This document shows, piece by piece, positions 44,842 through 55,870 of a stretch of 64,000 nucleotides of DNA (position 1 is the first letter of the stretch; the number at the start of each line of letters is the position of its first letter). Under the pieces are notes generated by a model. The model saw only the letters and a program-made list of their open reading frames with translations, searched no databases and was not told the origin of the DNA. The position numbers and the translations under genes are program-made. The stretch comes from an uncultured Alphaproteobacteria bacterium (GTDB lineage: Bacteria > Pseudomonadota > Alphaproteobacteria > MPNO01 > UBA2964), in contig OX638326.1 in NCBI GenBank assembly GCA_951812775.1, positions 3,421,391 through 3,485,390 on the forward strand, given 5' to 3'.

Positions 44842-45021
44842 CTCTCTATTCCTTCAGAACGGTCATTAATCGTGCCGGATCATATCGGAAGGGGATGGTG
44901 GCAACAACGGCCCGGCAATGTGATTTCAAGGAACAGGATTACCATTCCCGCAATCTGTCGATATTATGCTATGACCCTGCGTGCCGACGGTTAGCGGCAT
45001 TGAAAATTGAACGAATAAATT

Positions 45022-47331
45022 ATGAAACGTCATTTCTTATCCTGTTTTTTTGTTGTCTTTCTCGGCATCTGGCTAGGCACTGGTGGTGTAGCAGCCTCCC
45101 AAACTGTCGATGCGCCAGCGAACGGCGTGGCGTCTACGGCAAATGAAACTGAGCTTAAATCGCTGATCAAGACTCTGGAAAATGACGCGGAACGAAAAAA
45201 GCTGATTGGCCAATTGGAAGTCCTGCTGGCCGCTAGATCCAAGCAGAAATCAGAGCAAACGGAACCTGTAGGCATCGGTGCTCGGGCGATCAGGTTTTTT
45301 TCGAGCCGAATGGAACAGTTAAGTATCGAGATCGTTTCCGGTACACGCGTCATATTGGATTTACCAAATATTTTTAGCTGGGCATCAGAACAGGTTTCCG
45401 ACCCTGACAGACGGGCCCGCTGGTTTGAAATCATCTGGAAAGTCATCCTGTCTATTGCCGTTGGATTTGCAGCTGAACGACTTATGCGGATGTTACTGGC
45501 GCGGCCGAGACGAGTTCTTGAGACAAAGGAAATCGATGGGCTGTGGGTGCAGGTATCAGCGTTGATGGCGCGGACCGCCCTTGATGTTGTGCCTATATTC
45601 GGTTTCGTTGCTGGCAGTTACGCGATTTTACTGCTGGCAGACCCTGGCGACATTAGCCAGGACGTTATCATTGCCCTGATTGTCGCGAATGTGATCGTTC
45701 GTTTGATCATGGCGTTAGCCCGAATGACCCTGGCGCCGGTCGCTGGCTCGCTTCGCCTATTGCCGATCAAAGATGTCGACGCCAATTATATGTTCATCTG
45801 GACGAGGCGTCTTACGGATGTCTCGGTCTATGGCTACGCCCTGGTTCTAGTCTCACAAATTCTCGGGCTTCCACCTGAGGGTGCAGACACGTTCCTTAAA
45901 ATCATCGGGCTGTTCGTCACGTTGCTCCTCGTTGTCTTTATTCTTCAGAACCGTAACCTTGTCGCCAACTGGTTGCGCGGGTCAGAGGACACGGGATCGT
46001 CTAACTCCTTTCGCGGCAAGGTCGCTGATATCTGGCATGTACCCGCGCTGATCTACGTGGTTGCGCTATATGCCGTTTGGGCACTTGCCGTAGAGGACGG
46101 GTTTGGCAAGCTGCTGCAGGCAACTGTGCTGACGATCATTATTCTTGTCGTGGCACGGCTCATTCAGTTAGCAATAAACAAAACCTCGCGCCGAATTTTT
46201 TCTCTGAAGCCGGAAGTGAAACAGCGCTATCCCAGTCTCGAAGCCCGTGCCAACAGATATCAACCTATTATTGAGAAAACGACGTCAATCGTCGTGAATA
46301 TTGTCGCTGCCATTACAATCCTGGAAGCTTGGGGGGTTGATGCTTTTGATTGGCTGCGCACACCGTTTGGGCAGCGTGTTACCGGCAGCCTTATTACCAT
46401 CTCGTTGTTGCTGATTATTGCCATCATGATTTGGGAAATAACCAGTGCGGTCGTGGAAAGATATCTCTCGCGTAGCGATGGCGCTGTTTCGGCCCGGACC
46501 CGGACGCTCCTGCCGCTTCTAAGGACATCCATGCTGGTGATCTTGGTGACCCTTGTCGTGATGGTGACGCTCTCTGAATTGGGTCTCAATATTGGTCCCT
46601 TGCTGGCGGGTGCAGGGGTAATCGGTCTGGCAATTGGTTTTGGTGCCCAGACACTGGTGAAGGACATTATCACCGGGCTGTTTATTCTGGTCGAAGACCA
46701 TATCTCGGTTGGTGATGTTGTGAAGGTCGGCAGCCATGCCGGTACTGTTGAGAAGCTCACCTTGCGAACCATTCAACTTCGCGACGTCGGCGGTACCGTT
46801 CATGTTGTACCGTTTAGCTCAGTGACGACGCTTGAAAACATGACCAAGGATTTCTCCCGGTATGTGTTCAATGTTGGTGTTGCTTATCGTGAAGACACGG
46901 ATCATGTCGTTGATGTGTTACGCGAACTTGGCGAAGAGCTTTTGCAGGATGAACGTTACAAACCGTTTATTCTTGAACCGCTGGAAATTCTTGGTGTCGA
47001 TAGCTTCGGTGACAATGCGGTGAACATTAAGGCACGTATAACAACAGTACCGGTCAAACAATGGAGTATTGGTCGGGAATTTAATCGCCGTATGAAGATG
47101 CGATTTGACGAGTTGGGGATCGAAATTCCGTTCCCCCATCGGACAATTTACTTTGGCGAAGACCTGTCCGGAAATGCGCCTCCGGCACGCATTGCTACCA
47201 TGAACAATGAAGCGTATCGGCTGGAGCAACAGAAAAAACAGGATCATCAAGATCAAGCAGCTTCAAAAAGACGAACGACGGCGACACCAACGCCTGATAC
47301 CGGCGGATCAGACGCACCGGACGGCGACTAG
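45022..47331 (+). CDS. Mechanosensitive ion channel, MscS family
   Basis: 769 residues. Signal peptide (about 1-27), periplasmic helical region, about ten hydrophobic segments from residue 145 on, and the pore/beta module (GLAIGFGAQTLVKDIITG; DHISVGDVVKVG; GTVEKLTLRTIQLRD) at about 535-620, then the C-terminal cytoplasmic domain with a Lys/Asp-rich tail. The extra N-terminal membrane segments resemble the larger MscK/YbdG/YbiO-type channels. Releases solutes during osmotic downshift by family role. Confidence 0.93.
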   Translation: MKRHFLSCFFVVFLGIWLGTGGVAASQTVDAPANGVASTANETELKSLIKTLENDAERKKLIGQLEVLLAARSKQKSEQTEPVGIGARAIRFFSSRMEQLSIEIVSGTRVILDLPNIFSWASEQVSDPDRRARWFEIIWKVILSIAVGFAAERLMRMLLARPRRVLETKEIDGLWVQVSALMARTALDVVPIFGFVAGSYAILLLADPGDISQDVIIALIVANVIVRLIMALARMTLAPVAGSLRLLPIKDVDANYMFIWTRRLTDVSVYGYALVLVSQILGLPPEGADTFLKIIGLFVTLLLVVFILQNRNLVANWLRGSEDTGSSNSFRGKVADIWHVPALIYVVALYAVWALAVEDGFGKLLQATVLTIIILVVARLIQLAINKTSRRIFSLKPEVKQRYPSLEARANRYQPIIEKTTSIVVNIVAAITILEAWGVDAFDWLRTPFGQRVTGSLITISLLLIIAIMIWEITSAVVERYLSRSDGAVSARTRTLLPLLRTSMLVILVTLVVMVTLSELGLNIGPLLAGAGVIGLAIGFGAQTLVKDIITGLFILVEDHISVGDVVKVGSHAGTVEKLTLRTIQLRDVGGTVHVVPFSSVTTLENMTKDFSRYVFNVGVAYREDTDHVVDVLRELGEELLQDERYKPFILEPLEILGVDSFGDNAVNIKARITTVPVKQWSIGREFNRRMKMRFDELGIEIPFPHRTIYFGEDLSGNAPPARIATMNNEAYRLEQQKKQDHQDQAASKRRTTATPTPDTGGSDAPDGD

Positions 47332-47347
47332 TTAGGTAACAACTGAA

Positions 47348-48142
47348 ATGAGTATTACGCCCCCGCGTGACATTGGCGCCGTAAATTGGCTTGGAGTCCG
47401 TACGCACATAGCCAAGGAAATTCATCGCTTCTTTAAGGTCGGTCTGCAAACGCTGATGGCGCCTGCTGTTACGACCTTGATGTTTTTGGCGATTTTCACC
47501 CTGGCCCTGGGTCGCGCCGTGCAGGTTATCGGCGGAGTCCCATTTGTTGAGTTTCTCGCGCCCGGGCTGATCATCATGGCGATCATTCAAAATGCATACG
47601 CCAATACCGTCAGTTCGGTGATGATCTCCAAAATTCAGGGCAATATTGTCGATATGCTGATGCCGCCTCTCTCACCGGGAGAGTTTATTACGGGATTTGT
47701 GATGGGTGGCGTAGTACGTGGTGTTCTCGTTGCGATTTGCGTTGGACTGGCAATCTGGATTTTTGTGCCACTGCGCATTCACAATATCTGGTTCATCCTG
47801 TTTCACGCCGTTGCAGCATCTTCGCTTTTATCGATGGTGGGTTTGCTGACGGGAATCATCGCAGAAAAATTTGATCATCAAGCTTCCATCAGTAATTTTG
47901 TTATTACGCCGCTCTCCTTTTTATCGGGGACGTTTTACTCCATTGAGCGACTGCCAGGCTTTTGGCAGGACGTCGCGCTGGCAAATCCGTTCTTTTATAT
48001 GATTGATGGTTTCCGCTATGGCTTTATCGGTCATGCCGATGCATCCCTTACACTTGGAATAGGGCTTTTGCTGGCTCTCAATATTGCCCTTTGGGTAATC
48101 TGTTACCGTCTTGTCGCTAGCGGTTATAAATTAAAGAGCTAG
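47348..48142 (+). CDS. ABC-2 type transporter permease (YadH-like)
   Basis: 264 residues with six hydrophobic segments and the family motifs VEFLAPGLIIMAIIQNAYAN and FVITPLSFLSGTFYSIERLP. No ATP-binding partner gene is adjacent; in relatives the ATPase (YadG type) is usually next door, so it must be encoded elsewhere. It lies 16 bases after the MscS gene and is probably cotranscribed. Substrate unknown; this group is linked to export of polysaccharide or drugs. Confidence 0.9.
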   Translation: MSITPPRDIGAVNWLGVRTHIAKEIHRFFKVGLQTLMAPAVTTLMFLAIFTLALGRAVQVIGGVPFVEFLAPGLIIMAIIQNAYANTVSSVMISKIQGNIVDMLMPPLSPGEFITGFVMGGVVRGVLVAICVGLAIWIFVPLRIHNIWFILFHAVAASSLLSMVGLLTGIIAEKFDHQASISNFVITPLSFLSGTFYSIERLPGFWQDVALANPFFYMIDGFRYGFIGHADASLTLGIGLLLALNIALWVICYRLVASGYKLKS

Positions 48143-48269
48143 TTACAGTACACACGCTCCAAAATCATTAGCGCCACGCCGCAAACGTTGACATTCGCTG
48201 GGCTGAAGCCTAATTCTCCCCGCTTTCGTGGTATGGTTATGCTGATCGAAAAACAGCGGGAGAAAAACA

Positions 48270-49442
48270 GTGACTTCTGAGGTTATGCCGAGTTACGGAC
48301 GGGCTGAACTTGCTTTTGAAAGAGGCGAGGGTGCCCACCTGTTTTCAACGGATGGGAAACGCTATCTCGACTTCGCGGTCGGCGTCGCCGTAAATGCGCT
48401 TGGTCACAACCACCCTCGCCTGGTACAGGCATTGACGGAACAGGGTGCCAAGCTTTGGCATGTATCCAATCTTTATCGGGTTCCTGAACAGGAAGAGCTA
48501 GCCCGAAAATTGGTTGCAGCTAGCTTTGCGGATAGTGCGTTTTTCTGCAATTCGGGTGCTGAAGCCGTCGAGGCTGGTATCAAGGTAGTTCGCAAATATC
48601 AGGCTGAGACCGGGCATCCGGAACGTTACCGGATTATCTCTTTTGACAGCAGCTTTCACGGCAGAACGCTGTCTACAATTGCCGCGGCCAATAATGCCGC
48701 GCATGTTGCCGGGTTTGGCCCTATGCCCGATGGGTTTGATCAGGTGCCGTTTGGTAATTTGAATGAGCTTCGCAATGCGATTACACCGGAGACGGCTGGC
48801 ATCATCGTCGAACCTATTCAGGGCGAGGGAGGTATTCGGCCCTCAAATACTGAGTTTCTGAAGGGGCTGAGGGAAGCCTGCGACGAGTTCGGCCTCTTGT
48901 TATTCTTCGATGAAGTTCAAACCGGTATCGGGCGGGCAGGAAAGTTGTTTGCCTATGAGAATTTCGGCGTTGCGCCCGATGTCATGTCGCTTGCGAAGGG
49001 TCTGGGCGGTGGATTTCCCGTGGGCGCTTGCCTGGCGACAGAAAAGGCAGCGGTTGGTATTACCCCAGGCACACATGGCAGCACCTTCGGTGGCAATCCG
49101 TTGGCGATGGCAGTTGCCAATACTGTCATTGATATCCTGCAGGAAGACGGGTTCCTTGCTGGTGTCCGGGAAATGGGTGAGTTGCTTTTTGCCCGTATGG
49201 TAAAATTCTCCGGCGAACACCCTGGTACTTTTGAAGATGTCAGGGGTGCGGGAATGATGATCGGGCTTAAATGTATTTCACCGGCTGGAGACTTTGTGAC
49301 GGCCTGTCGCGACGAAGGTTTGCTCACAGTGCCGGCAGGAGACAATGTCATGCGGTTGTTACCGCCTTTGATTATAGATGAAACCCACATCTCTGAATGT
49401 TTAGAGATGATGGGCCGGGCGTGGGAAAAGCTCTCCTCATGA
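48270..49442 (+). CDS. argD: Acetylornithine aminotransferase
   Basis: PLP enzyme converting N-acetylglutamate semialdehyde to N-acetylornithine; it may also serve succinyl-DAP aminotransfer for the dap pathway. 390 residues, with [29 protein letters not shown] and the PLP Lys243 in SLAKGLGGG. The start is GTG at 48270 with GGGAG seven bases before it. The stop overlaps the argF ATG (ATGA). Confidence 0.96.
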   Translation: MTSEVMPSYGRAELAFERGEGAHLFSTDGKRYLDFAVGVAVNALGHNHPRLVQALTEQGAKLWHVSNLYRVPEQEELARKLVAASFADSAFFCNSGAEAVEAGIKVVRKYQAETGHPERYRIISFDSSFHGRTLSTIAAANNAAHVAGFGPMPDGFDQVPFGNLNELRNAITPETAGIIVEPIQGEGGIRPSNTEFLKGLREACDEFGLLLFFDEVQTGIGRAGKLFAYENFGVAPDVMSLAKGLGGGFPVGACLATEKAAVGITPGTHGSTFGGNPLAMAVANTVIDILQEDGFLAGVREMGELLFARMVKFSGEHPGTFEDVRGAGMMIGLKCISPAGDFVTACRDEGLLTVPAGDNVMRLLPPLIIDETHISECLEMMGRAWEKLSS

Positions 49443-50341
49443 GCGCGATTAAACATTTTCTCGATCTCGACATCATTGAAACAGCTGATTTACGTCAAAT
49501 GATCGATCTCGGTCTCGGTTTTAAGAATGGTACCGGTGAAGTCGCCCCTTTGGCGGGGAAAACTCTGGCAATGATATTTGAAAAACCGTCGACCAGAACC
49601 CGCGTTTCATTCGAAGTGGGAATGAAACAGCTGGGCGGTCAAACGATTGTTCTCAATCATGACGACATGCAAATTGGTCGTGGTGAAACAATTGCTGATA
49701 CAGCACGCGTTTTGAGCCGGTATGTTGACGCCATCATGATGCGGACCAATGATCCGGATAAAATGGAAGAGCTGGCACAGCATGCATCCGTTCCTGTGAT
49801 CAATGCGTTGACCGACCGGTCCCACCCCTGCCAGCTCATGGCGGACGTCATGACGTTTGAGGAGCATCGCGGGGCCATTGAGGGAAGAAAAGTGGTTTGG
49901 GTCGGTGACGGCAATAATATGGCTGTTACCTGGCTACACGCCGCGACCAAATTCAATTTCGAGCTGTGCCTTTCCTGTCCGGCTGATCTATCGATTCCGC
50001 GGGAAGAAATAGAGCGGGCGCTCGCTGCAGGAACGAAGGTTGTTGAAACGACCGACCCGGTTCAGGCTGTCGCTGGTGCGGATTGTGTCGTTACGGATAC
50101 CTGGGTGTCGATGGGGGATCAGCCTGGCGAGCGTCGGCACCGGCTGCTCGAGCCCTATCGCGTCGATGAAGCGTTGATGGCGAAGGCCGATAGCAATGCA
50201 ATTTTTATGCATTGCCTGCCTGCTCATCGCGGCGAGGAAGTGACCTCCGCGGTCCTCGAGGGTTCTCAGTCTGTTGTGTGGGACGAGGCAGAAAATCGCC
50301 TGCATGCACAGAAAGGTGTCCTTGTCTGGTGTCTCGGGTGA
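49439..50341 (+). CDS. argF: Ornithine carbamoyltransferase
   Basis: Makes citrulline from ornithine and carbamoyl phosphate. 300 residues from ATG 49439, which overlaps the argD stop; an upstream in-frame extension to 49397 lies within argD and is rejected. Carbamoyl-phosphate site STRTR (51-55), [16 protein letters not shown] and the ornithine-site [11 protein letters not shown] are present. hslO follows after five bases. Confidence 0.97.
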   Translation: MSAIKHFLDLDIIETADLRQMIDLGLGFKNGTGEVAPLAGKTLAMIFEKPSTRTRVSFEVGMKQLGGQTIVLNHDDMQIGRGETIADTARVLSRYVDAIMMRTNDPDKMEELAQHASVPVINALTDRSHPCQLMADVMTFEEHRGAIEGRKVVWVGDGNNMAVTWLHAATKFNFELCLSCPADLSIPREEIERALAAGTKVVETTDPVQAVAGADCVVTDTWVSMGDQPGERRHRLLEPYRVDEALMAKADSNAIFMHCLPAHRGEEVTSAVLEGSQSVVWDEAENRLHAQKGVLVWCLG

Positions 50342-50346
50342 CCGGA

Positions 50347-51303
50347 ATGTCGACACCCGACAACGTGTTACAGTTATTTTACAGTCATTTCAACTCGAGA
50401 ATCGGGCGGCGCAAGGCAGGTTGGTTCGGCTCGGTGATGCGATCAATCAGGTTCTGACCTCCCATGACTATCCTTCGGAAGTAGCAACGCTTCTGGGGGA
50501 GGTGCAGGTTATCGCGGCCTTGATGTCCGGAACACTCAAGTTTGACGGCGTCTTGTCAATTCAGGTCAAAGGCGAAGGGCCGGTGAGCATGTTGCTGGTT
50601 GATGTCACAACCGATGGCGATATGCGTGGCTATGCACGGTTTGATGCTGAGAAGCTGGCAGCATTGTCGGAAAATGAGACGAGTGGACCACAGCAGGAAG
50701 TTCCTAGATTGCTGGGCAATGGATATTTTGCCTTAACAGTCGATCAGGGCCCTGACACCCAACCTTCAGGGGGTCGTACCCCTTGAAGGGGCGACGTTAG
50801 CGGAATGCGCGCATGGCTATCTGCGGCAATCAGCGCAGCTTGACGCGGCGCTCAAAGTCGCCGTGTCCCGGCTTGATGGCGACGACGGACCGATCTGGCG
50901 GGGCGGCGGGATTATGGTGCAAAAACCCGCTTTTGCCGGTTTCCAGAGCATCGACGGAGAGACTACCGACGCGGATTTCGAAGATGCTTGGCGTCGCGCG
51001 ATTATCTTCCTTGGAAGTGCGACAAATGACGAACTGCTGGATGATTCTCTCCATCCACATGAACTGCTTTTCCGACTGTTTTCAGAGGATGGGGTTCGGG
51101 CCTTTGATTCCTCACCTTTTGCCATGAAATGCCGTTGTTCTGCAGACCGTGTTCAAAATGTATTGGTCTCATTTCCGCGTGAAGAAATTGAGGACATGAA
51201 GATTGGAGAGGATGTTGTGGTCACCTGCGAGTTCTGCAATGTGGATTACAGGTTTGACGCTGACCATATCGATACTATTTTTAAAGAGGCCGCATCCGGT
51301 TAA
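50347..51303 (+). pseudogene. hslO: Hsp33 redox chaperone gene with two frameshifts
   Basis: The natural N-terminus (STPDNVLQ from ATG 50347, five bases after argF) is in one frame. The next part (SFQLENRAAQGRLVRLGDA to FALTVDQGPDTQ) is in a second, and the rest (LQGVVPLEGATLAECAHGYL to the zinc domain) is back in the first. The first shift is an 11-base insertion formed by TTACAG-TTATT-TTACAG at 50368-50384; removing one copy restores the frame. The second lies near 50755-50770. The redox zinc site (CRC and CEFC) is intact. If real, the chaperone is inactivated; two compensating sequence errors are the alternative. Confidence 0.85.
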
Positions 51304-51340
51304 TCTTTGATGCGGCAATGTAAACAGCCGGGGTGTCGCT

Positions 51341-51928
51341 ATGAAGATTATAAGACCATGGGGGGTGGCCGTTGGGTTATTTGCTCTGTTAGCCGCCTGC
51401 GAAACAACCGTACCACCCAAGCAATTTCCTGATCTGCGTTATACGCATTTGCCAGCGATTTCTCTCGCCGTTTCACGGGTTGTGGTGGTTGAACAATATC
51501 AATCTGCCACGGCCAAGCCTCATGTTGAAGCTGAATTTCCTGTATTGCCGGCCCGCGCTGCCAGCCAATGGTTGAAAGACCGTTTATCTGCTGTTGGCGG
51601 GCCAGACACTGTCCGGGCCACCGTGACGAAGGCCAGTGTTGTCGAAGTGCCGTTAAAACGCACCAGTGGTGTTCGTGGCGCTTTTACCAAAGATCAGTCT
51701 GAAAGATATGACGCAACACTAGCTGTACAGATAGAGATATTGGATTCACGTGGGAAGCAGCGCGGTATTGTTTCGTCTGAGGCTACCCGGTCACAAACAG
51801 TGACCGAGGATATTTCACTCGCAGATCGTGAACAGGTTTGGTTCCGAATGACAGAAGCGATGATGAGTGACTTGAACAGTTCACTTGAAAAACAGGTTCG
51901 TGAACATTTTAAACGCTGGTTGCGTTAG
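51341..51928 (+). CDS. Hypothetical lipoprotein
   Basis: 195 residues. The signal ends in a lipobox (FALLAAC, Cys about residue 20), followed by a mixed alpha/beta domain with VVVVEQYQS, VTKASVVEVPLKR and TLAVQIEILDSRGKQRG. No family is firmly recognised; it looks like small conserved alphaproteobacterial envelope lipoproteins. It converges on trkH with a four-base overlap. Confidence 0.7.
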   Translation: MKIIRPWGVAVGLFALLAACETTVPPKQFPDLRYTHLPAISLAVSRVVVVEQYQSATAKPHVEAEFPVLPARAASQWLKDRLSAVGGPDTVRATVTKASVVEVPLKRTSGVRGAFTKDQSERYDATLAVQIEILDSRGKQRGIVSSEATRSQTVTEDISLADREQVWFRMTEAMMSDLNSSLEKQVREHFKRWLR

Positions 51929-53373
51929 CGGCGCCAGAAGGACGGCAAGAACAGCACCAGGACGGTAAAAAGTTCGAGCCGTCCCAAGATCATTCCTGCT
52001 GATAAGACCCACTTTGCCGCGTCCGGGAGTAACGCAAATGTGCCTGATGGACCAATAATTGGCCCCATTGCAGGCCCGACATTACAGATCGCTGTTGCAG
52101 CGCCAGTAATCGCTGTCATGTAGTCCAGCCCCAACGCACCAAGCGCCAAAGCAATAGCGGCAAAGCTCCCAATAAACAGGAAGAAGAAATTCATGACTGA
52201 CTGCACAACATCATCGGCAATGGGACGGTGATTGTAATGCGGCACAAAAATTCCGTGCGGTTGCAGCAGTCTCTGGAATTGTGAATGAACCGTCGAGAAT
52301 AGAACCTGAAATCGGAAAATCTTGATGCCGCAGGCAGTGGACCCAGCACAGCCCCCGATGAACATCAGTATAAATAATATGACGATGGGGAATGCTCCCC
52401 AGCTCTGATAGTCAGCAGAGGTGTATCCGGTACCTGTCATAATCGAGACGGTATTGAAGGCACCGGTAACGGCCGCTTGATTGAATTGCATTTCCTGCGA
52501 ATTCCAGAGCCACAAAATTACCGACGCTGAGGCGATCGCGGCGATGGCTAAAAAGCATCTTACCTGTGGGTCTTTTGCGAGCGCGAATGATCCTTCTCGG
52601 ATCATTCGAAGATATAACAGGAACGGCATTGCGCCGACGAGCATGCCAATCGTAATAAAGATTTCTATTGGTGCGCTGTTGAAGCCACCCACCGATTGAT
52701 CTGATGATGAATAACCGCCGGTGGCGATGGTGGTCATGGCGTGGATGACAGCTGGAAAGCGATCCATATCCAGCAGCCATAGACCGAACGACCAGATCGC
52801 GGTAAGGCCGATATAGACGACTGTGATCCAGGCGGCGATCTGGCCAGCACGCGGTAACGCCTTCTCCTGGGTCTCAAAAGCCTCAACCTTAAAGAGCTGC
52901 ATGCCACCAACGCGCAGCATTGGCAGCACGGCAATGGCCATCACGATGATCCCAATGCCGCCCAGCCATTGAAGGAGTGCCCGCCACAATAAAATGCCCT
53001 TGGGGGCCTGATCGAGCCCGGTCATAACTGTCGAGCCTGTTGTCGTTATTCCCGACATCGCCTCAAAGAAGGCGTCAGTATAGCTGAGCTTTACCTCTGA
53101 AAAGACGAAGGGCAGGGCGGCAAACATCGTAATTGCCAGCCAACTTGCTGCGGTCAGAATAAACGCCTGACGAATGGATAATTTGCGGATCGGTGCTTGG
53201 TTTGTCAGAACCAGCACACCGCCAACAAACAATGTCAGCGTCCCCGCGCCCGCGAAGATTTGCCAATCTGGATGACCATTAACGAGATCGACAGCAAACG
53301 GCGCCAGCATCGCGACCGCAATGGTGGTCAATAATATTCCGATGACGAAAAGGGCGGGTCTAAAATCAATCAT
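51925..53373 (-). CDS. trkH: Potassium uptake protein TrkH
   Basis: 482 residues, about ten to twelve membrane segments and the four K-selectivity P-loops of the Trk/Ktr family (SGITTTGSTVMTG; ATGGYSSSDQSVGG; TGTGYTSADY; near the end ICNVGPAMG). Inner-membrane K+ channel-like transporter that normally needs a TrkA regulator, not encoded nearby. Confidence 0.95.
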   Translation of the reverse strand: MIDFRPALFVIGILLTTIAVAMLAPFAVDLVNGHPDWQIFAGAGTLTLFVGGVLVLTNQAPIRKLSIRQAFILTAASWLAITMFAALPFVFSEVKLSYTDAFFEAMSGITTTGSTVMTGLDQAPKGILLWRALLQWLGGIGIIVMAIAVLPMLRVGGMQLFKVEAFETQEKALPRAGQIAAWITVVYIGLTAIWSFGLWLLDMDRFPAVIHAMTTIATGGYSSSDQSVGGFNSAPIEIFITIGMLVGAMPFLLYLRMIREGSFALAKDPQVRCFLAIAAIASASVILWLWNSQEMQFNQAAVTGAFNTVSIMTGTGYTSADYQSWGAFPIVILFILMFIGGCAGSTACGIKIFRFQVLFSTVHSQFQRLLQPHGIFVPHYNHRPIADDVVQSVMNFFFLFIGSFAAIALALGALGLDYMTAITGAATAICNVGPAMGPIIGPSGTFALLPDAAKWVLSAGMILGRLELFTVLVLFLPSFWRR

Positions 53374-53403
53374 GGTGGGGTTTCCCCACAGGCATGTTTT
53401 TGA

Positions 53404-54042
53404 TTAATCGATTTGGCCGCCGGAAGTCGGGCTACCGATTGCCGCTAGAAATTCGCGCCGCGTTGAAGAATGTTCACGAAATGCGCCAATCATCTGACTA
53501 GTGACCATGGTAAGCCCCGATTTGTGAATGCCGCGCGTGGTCATGCAACCATGCGAGGCCTCTATGACAACGCCGACGCCCTTGGGTTGAAGAACTTCAT
53601 TCAAGGTATTGGCAATCTGTGCGGTCATTTTTTCTTGGATCTGTAGTCGTTTGCCATAAGCGTCGACGAGACGTGCAAGTTTGCTGATTCCGACAACCCG
53701 ACGGTCAGGCAAATAAGCAACGTGTGCTTTGCCGATAATCGGCGCTAAATGATGTTCGCAATGAGACTCAAATCTGACATTGCGTAGGACGACCATCTCG
53801 TCATAGCCCTCGACCTCTTCAAAAGTGCGGGCCAGAATTTCTTCTGGGTCAACTTCGTAACCCGCAAACCATTCTCCAAAGGCCTTTGTGACCCGCTTTG
53901 GGGTATCGCGTAAGCCTTCACGCGACGGATTGTCGCCGGCCCAGCGCAACAAGGTCCGAACGGCTTCTTCCGCCTCGTCTTGTGTCGGACGATTTGTTAC
54001 TTCGACGGGAGTATTGCGCAATGCGCTTTTTACAGATGCCAC
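53404..54042 (-). CDS. folE: GTP cyclohydrolase I
   Basis: First step of tetrahydrofolate synthesis: GTP to dihydroneopterin triphosphate. 212 residues. Zinc ligands C95, H98 and C166 ([26 protein letters not shown]) and the QIQEKMT segment are visible. It lies on the minus strand between trkH and apaG. Confidence 0.97.
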   Translation of the reverse strand: MASVKSALRNTPVEVTNRPTQDEAEEAVRTLLRWAGDNPSREGLRDTPKRVTKAFGEWFAGYEVDPEEILARTFEEVEGYDEMVVLRNVRFESHCEHHLAPIIGKAHVAYLPDRRVVGISKLARLVDAYGKRLQIQEKMTAQIANTLNEVLQPKGVGVVIEASHGCMTTRGIHKSGLTMVTSQMIGAFREHSSTRREFLAAIGSPTSGGQID

Positions 54043-54103
54043 AATATCGGTCCTTCCCTCGTTCTACCCTGCTACTGCCTGCGTTCAGGCATTTTCCGTT
54101 TTG

Positions 54104-54496
54104 CTAGTTTAGCTGTCTGGCCTGATAAGGACTGTCGAGTGAGAATGCCGGAATATCGATGTCGAATCTCTCACCGGTTTTGGTTTCCATTTCGTAAGAA
54201 CCAAACATGATCCCAGAAGGGGTCGCGAGGGGCGTTCCGCTGGTATATTCAAACGCTTCGCCAGGCTCGAGCTTGGGTTGTTCGCCGACGACGCCTTCTC
54301 CCTGAACTTCCTGCTGTTGCCCACGAGCATCAGTGATTCGCCAGTGACGATTCAAAAGCTGAACAGGTTCCATGCCATCATTTTCAATCTTTACCTGATA
54401 AGCCCATACATAATGGTCTTCGTCCGGTGCTGATTGGTCGTCGAGGAATACCGGTTCGACAGTTACGCGGATGCTCCGCGTGGTGGCTTCATACAT
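54104..54496 (-). CDS. apaG: ApaG protein
   Basis: 130 residues from ATG 54496, chosen because GGAG lies eight bases upstream and MYEATTRSIRVTVEP is the usual start of the family. The frame extends 11 codons further up without support. Fibronectin-III-like beta sandwich with WRITDARGQQQEVQGEGVVG and SGIMFGSYEM. Linked to Co2+/Mg2+ phenotypes in E. coli; its molecular role is still uncertain. Confidence 0.94.
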   Translation of the reverse strand: MYEATTRSIRVTVEPVFLDDQSAPDEDHYVWAYQVKIENDGMEPVQLLNRHWRITDARGQQQEVQGEGVVGEQPKLEPGEAFEYTSGTPLATPSGIMFGSYEMETKTGERFDIDIPAFSLDSPYQARQLN

Positions 54497-54621
54497 TCCG
54501 TGTCTCCAGGCGATGGGATTCAAATTCACCGCCGATACAGCTTAATTACAGCGATACTGTATATTCTAATTGTATGACAGCAACCCGTATCGGGAGTGTC
54601 CTTCTATACCGCAAGCGCGAC

Positions 54622-55815
54622 TTACACCTTTGATAACGCCTGGGCAATATCTTCTTTCAGGTCTTCAACATCTTCCAAACCGATAGATAGACGAACAAAA
54701 CCGTCTGTAATGCCAAGCTGGGCCCGCTCTTCTTCCGAAATTCTCTGATGCGTTGTTGTCGCGGGATGTGTTGTAAGGCTTTTCGCGTCACCGAGATTAT
54801 TCGAGATATCGACCAGCTGCAGCGCATTCATGAAGCGGAAGGCGTTTTCCTTTTTGCCATCGAGATCTAGGCATACCACGGTGCCAAAGTCTGACATTTG
54901 AGATTTCGCGAGATCGTGCTGCGGGTGCGAGTCCAGCCCAGGATAAAGAACGCGAATAGGTTTTGACTGCGCCGTCAGGAAATTCGCAATCTCTGTGGCA
55001 TTTTGGCAGTGTTTTGCGACACGCATTTCCAGCGTTTCGAGGGCCTTTAACAGTATCCAGGCATTAAACGGGCTCATCGAAGGTCCGGTATGACGATAGA
55101 ACGGGCTGAGGGTTTCGTTGACCCAGACTTTCGGCGCCAGAATGGCCCCACCCATTGTGCGGCCCTGGCCATCAATATGCTTGGTTGTTGAATAGACAAC
55201 GATATCCGCACCCAATTGCAGCGGGTGCTGCAGGATCGGCGTCGCAAATACATTGTCAACGATCACCATGGCACCGGCATTATGTGCCAGGTCGCAAACC
55301 GCCCGAACGTCGATGATTTCCAAGCCTGGATTGGACGGCGTTTCAAAAAACACCGCCTTGGCAGGTTTGCTGAGTGCCTTTTCCCACCGATCGAGATCCG
55401 CACCATCGACGATGGTTGTTTCGACACCGTATCGCGGCAGGATTTCAGTCAGGATAAACTGGCAGGAGCCGAACAGCGCTCGTGAGGCGACAACATGATC
55501 GCCCGCGCCAACCTGGCTCGCCAACGACGCAAAAACCGCCGCCATACCACTTGCCGTCGCTCGGCAGGCCTCTGCCCCTTCGAGCAAACACAAACGATCC
55601 TGAAACATTTCATTGGTTGGATTGCCATAGCGGGAATAGATGAAACGGTCGATTTCATTTTTAAAGGCAGCCTCAGCATCTTCTGCTTTCTCATAGACGA
55701 AACCGGAGGTCATAAAGATGGCCTCATCTGTTTCATCAAAGGGTGTCCGTTTTGTGCCACCACGGACGAGTTGAGTCTGCGGACGCCAGTTTTTTTCTGT
55801 CGAATCTAAAGTCAT
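54622..55815 (-). CDS. metZ: O-succinylhomoserine sulfhydrylase
   Basis: PLP enzyme of the Cys/Met metabolism family making homocysteine from O-succinylhomoserine and sulfide. 397 residues from ATG 55815, which has GGAG six bases upstream; a longer in-frame start at 55836 is less likely. SRYGNPTNEMFQ, ETPSNPGLEI and the PLP Lys212 in YSTTKHIDGQGR are visible. A SAM-II riboswitch and a terminator lie in the leader, tying expression to SAM level. Confidence 0.95.
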   Translation of the reverse strand: MTLDSTEKNWRPQTQLVRGGTKRTPFDETDEAIFMTSGFVYEKAEDAEAAFKNEIDRFIYSRYGNPTNEMFQDRLCLLEGAEACRATASGMAAVFASLASQVGAGDHVVASRALFGSCQFILTEILPRYGVETTIVDGADLDRWEKALSKPAKAVFFETPSNPGLEIIDVRAVCDLAHNAGAMVIVDNVFATPILQHPLQLGADIVVYSTTKHIDGQGRTMGGAILAPKVWVNETLSPFYRHTGPSMSPFNAWILLKALETLEMRVAKHCQNATEIANFLTAQSKPIRVLYPGLDSHPQHDLAKSQMSDFGTVVCLDLDGKKENAFRFMNALQLVDISNNLGDAKSLTTHPATTTHQRISEEERAQLGITDGFVRLSIGLEDVEDLKEDIAQALSKV

Positions 55816-55870
55816 TTTAGTCTCCTCACGGCACATTCATGAAGGCTACTGCCGTGTGAATGCCCAAATC

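Noticed and set aside
49397..49438. N-terminal extension of argF
   Set aside because: It lies inside argD, and the ATG at 49439 overlapping the argD stop gives the normal family start.
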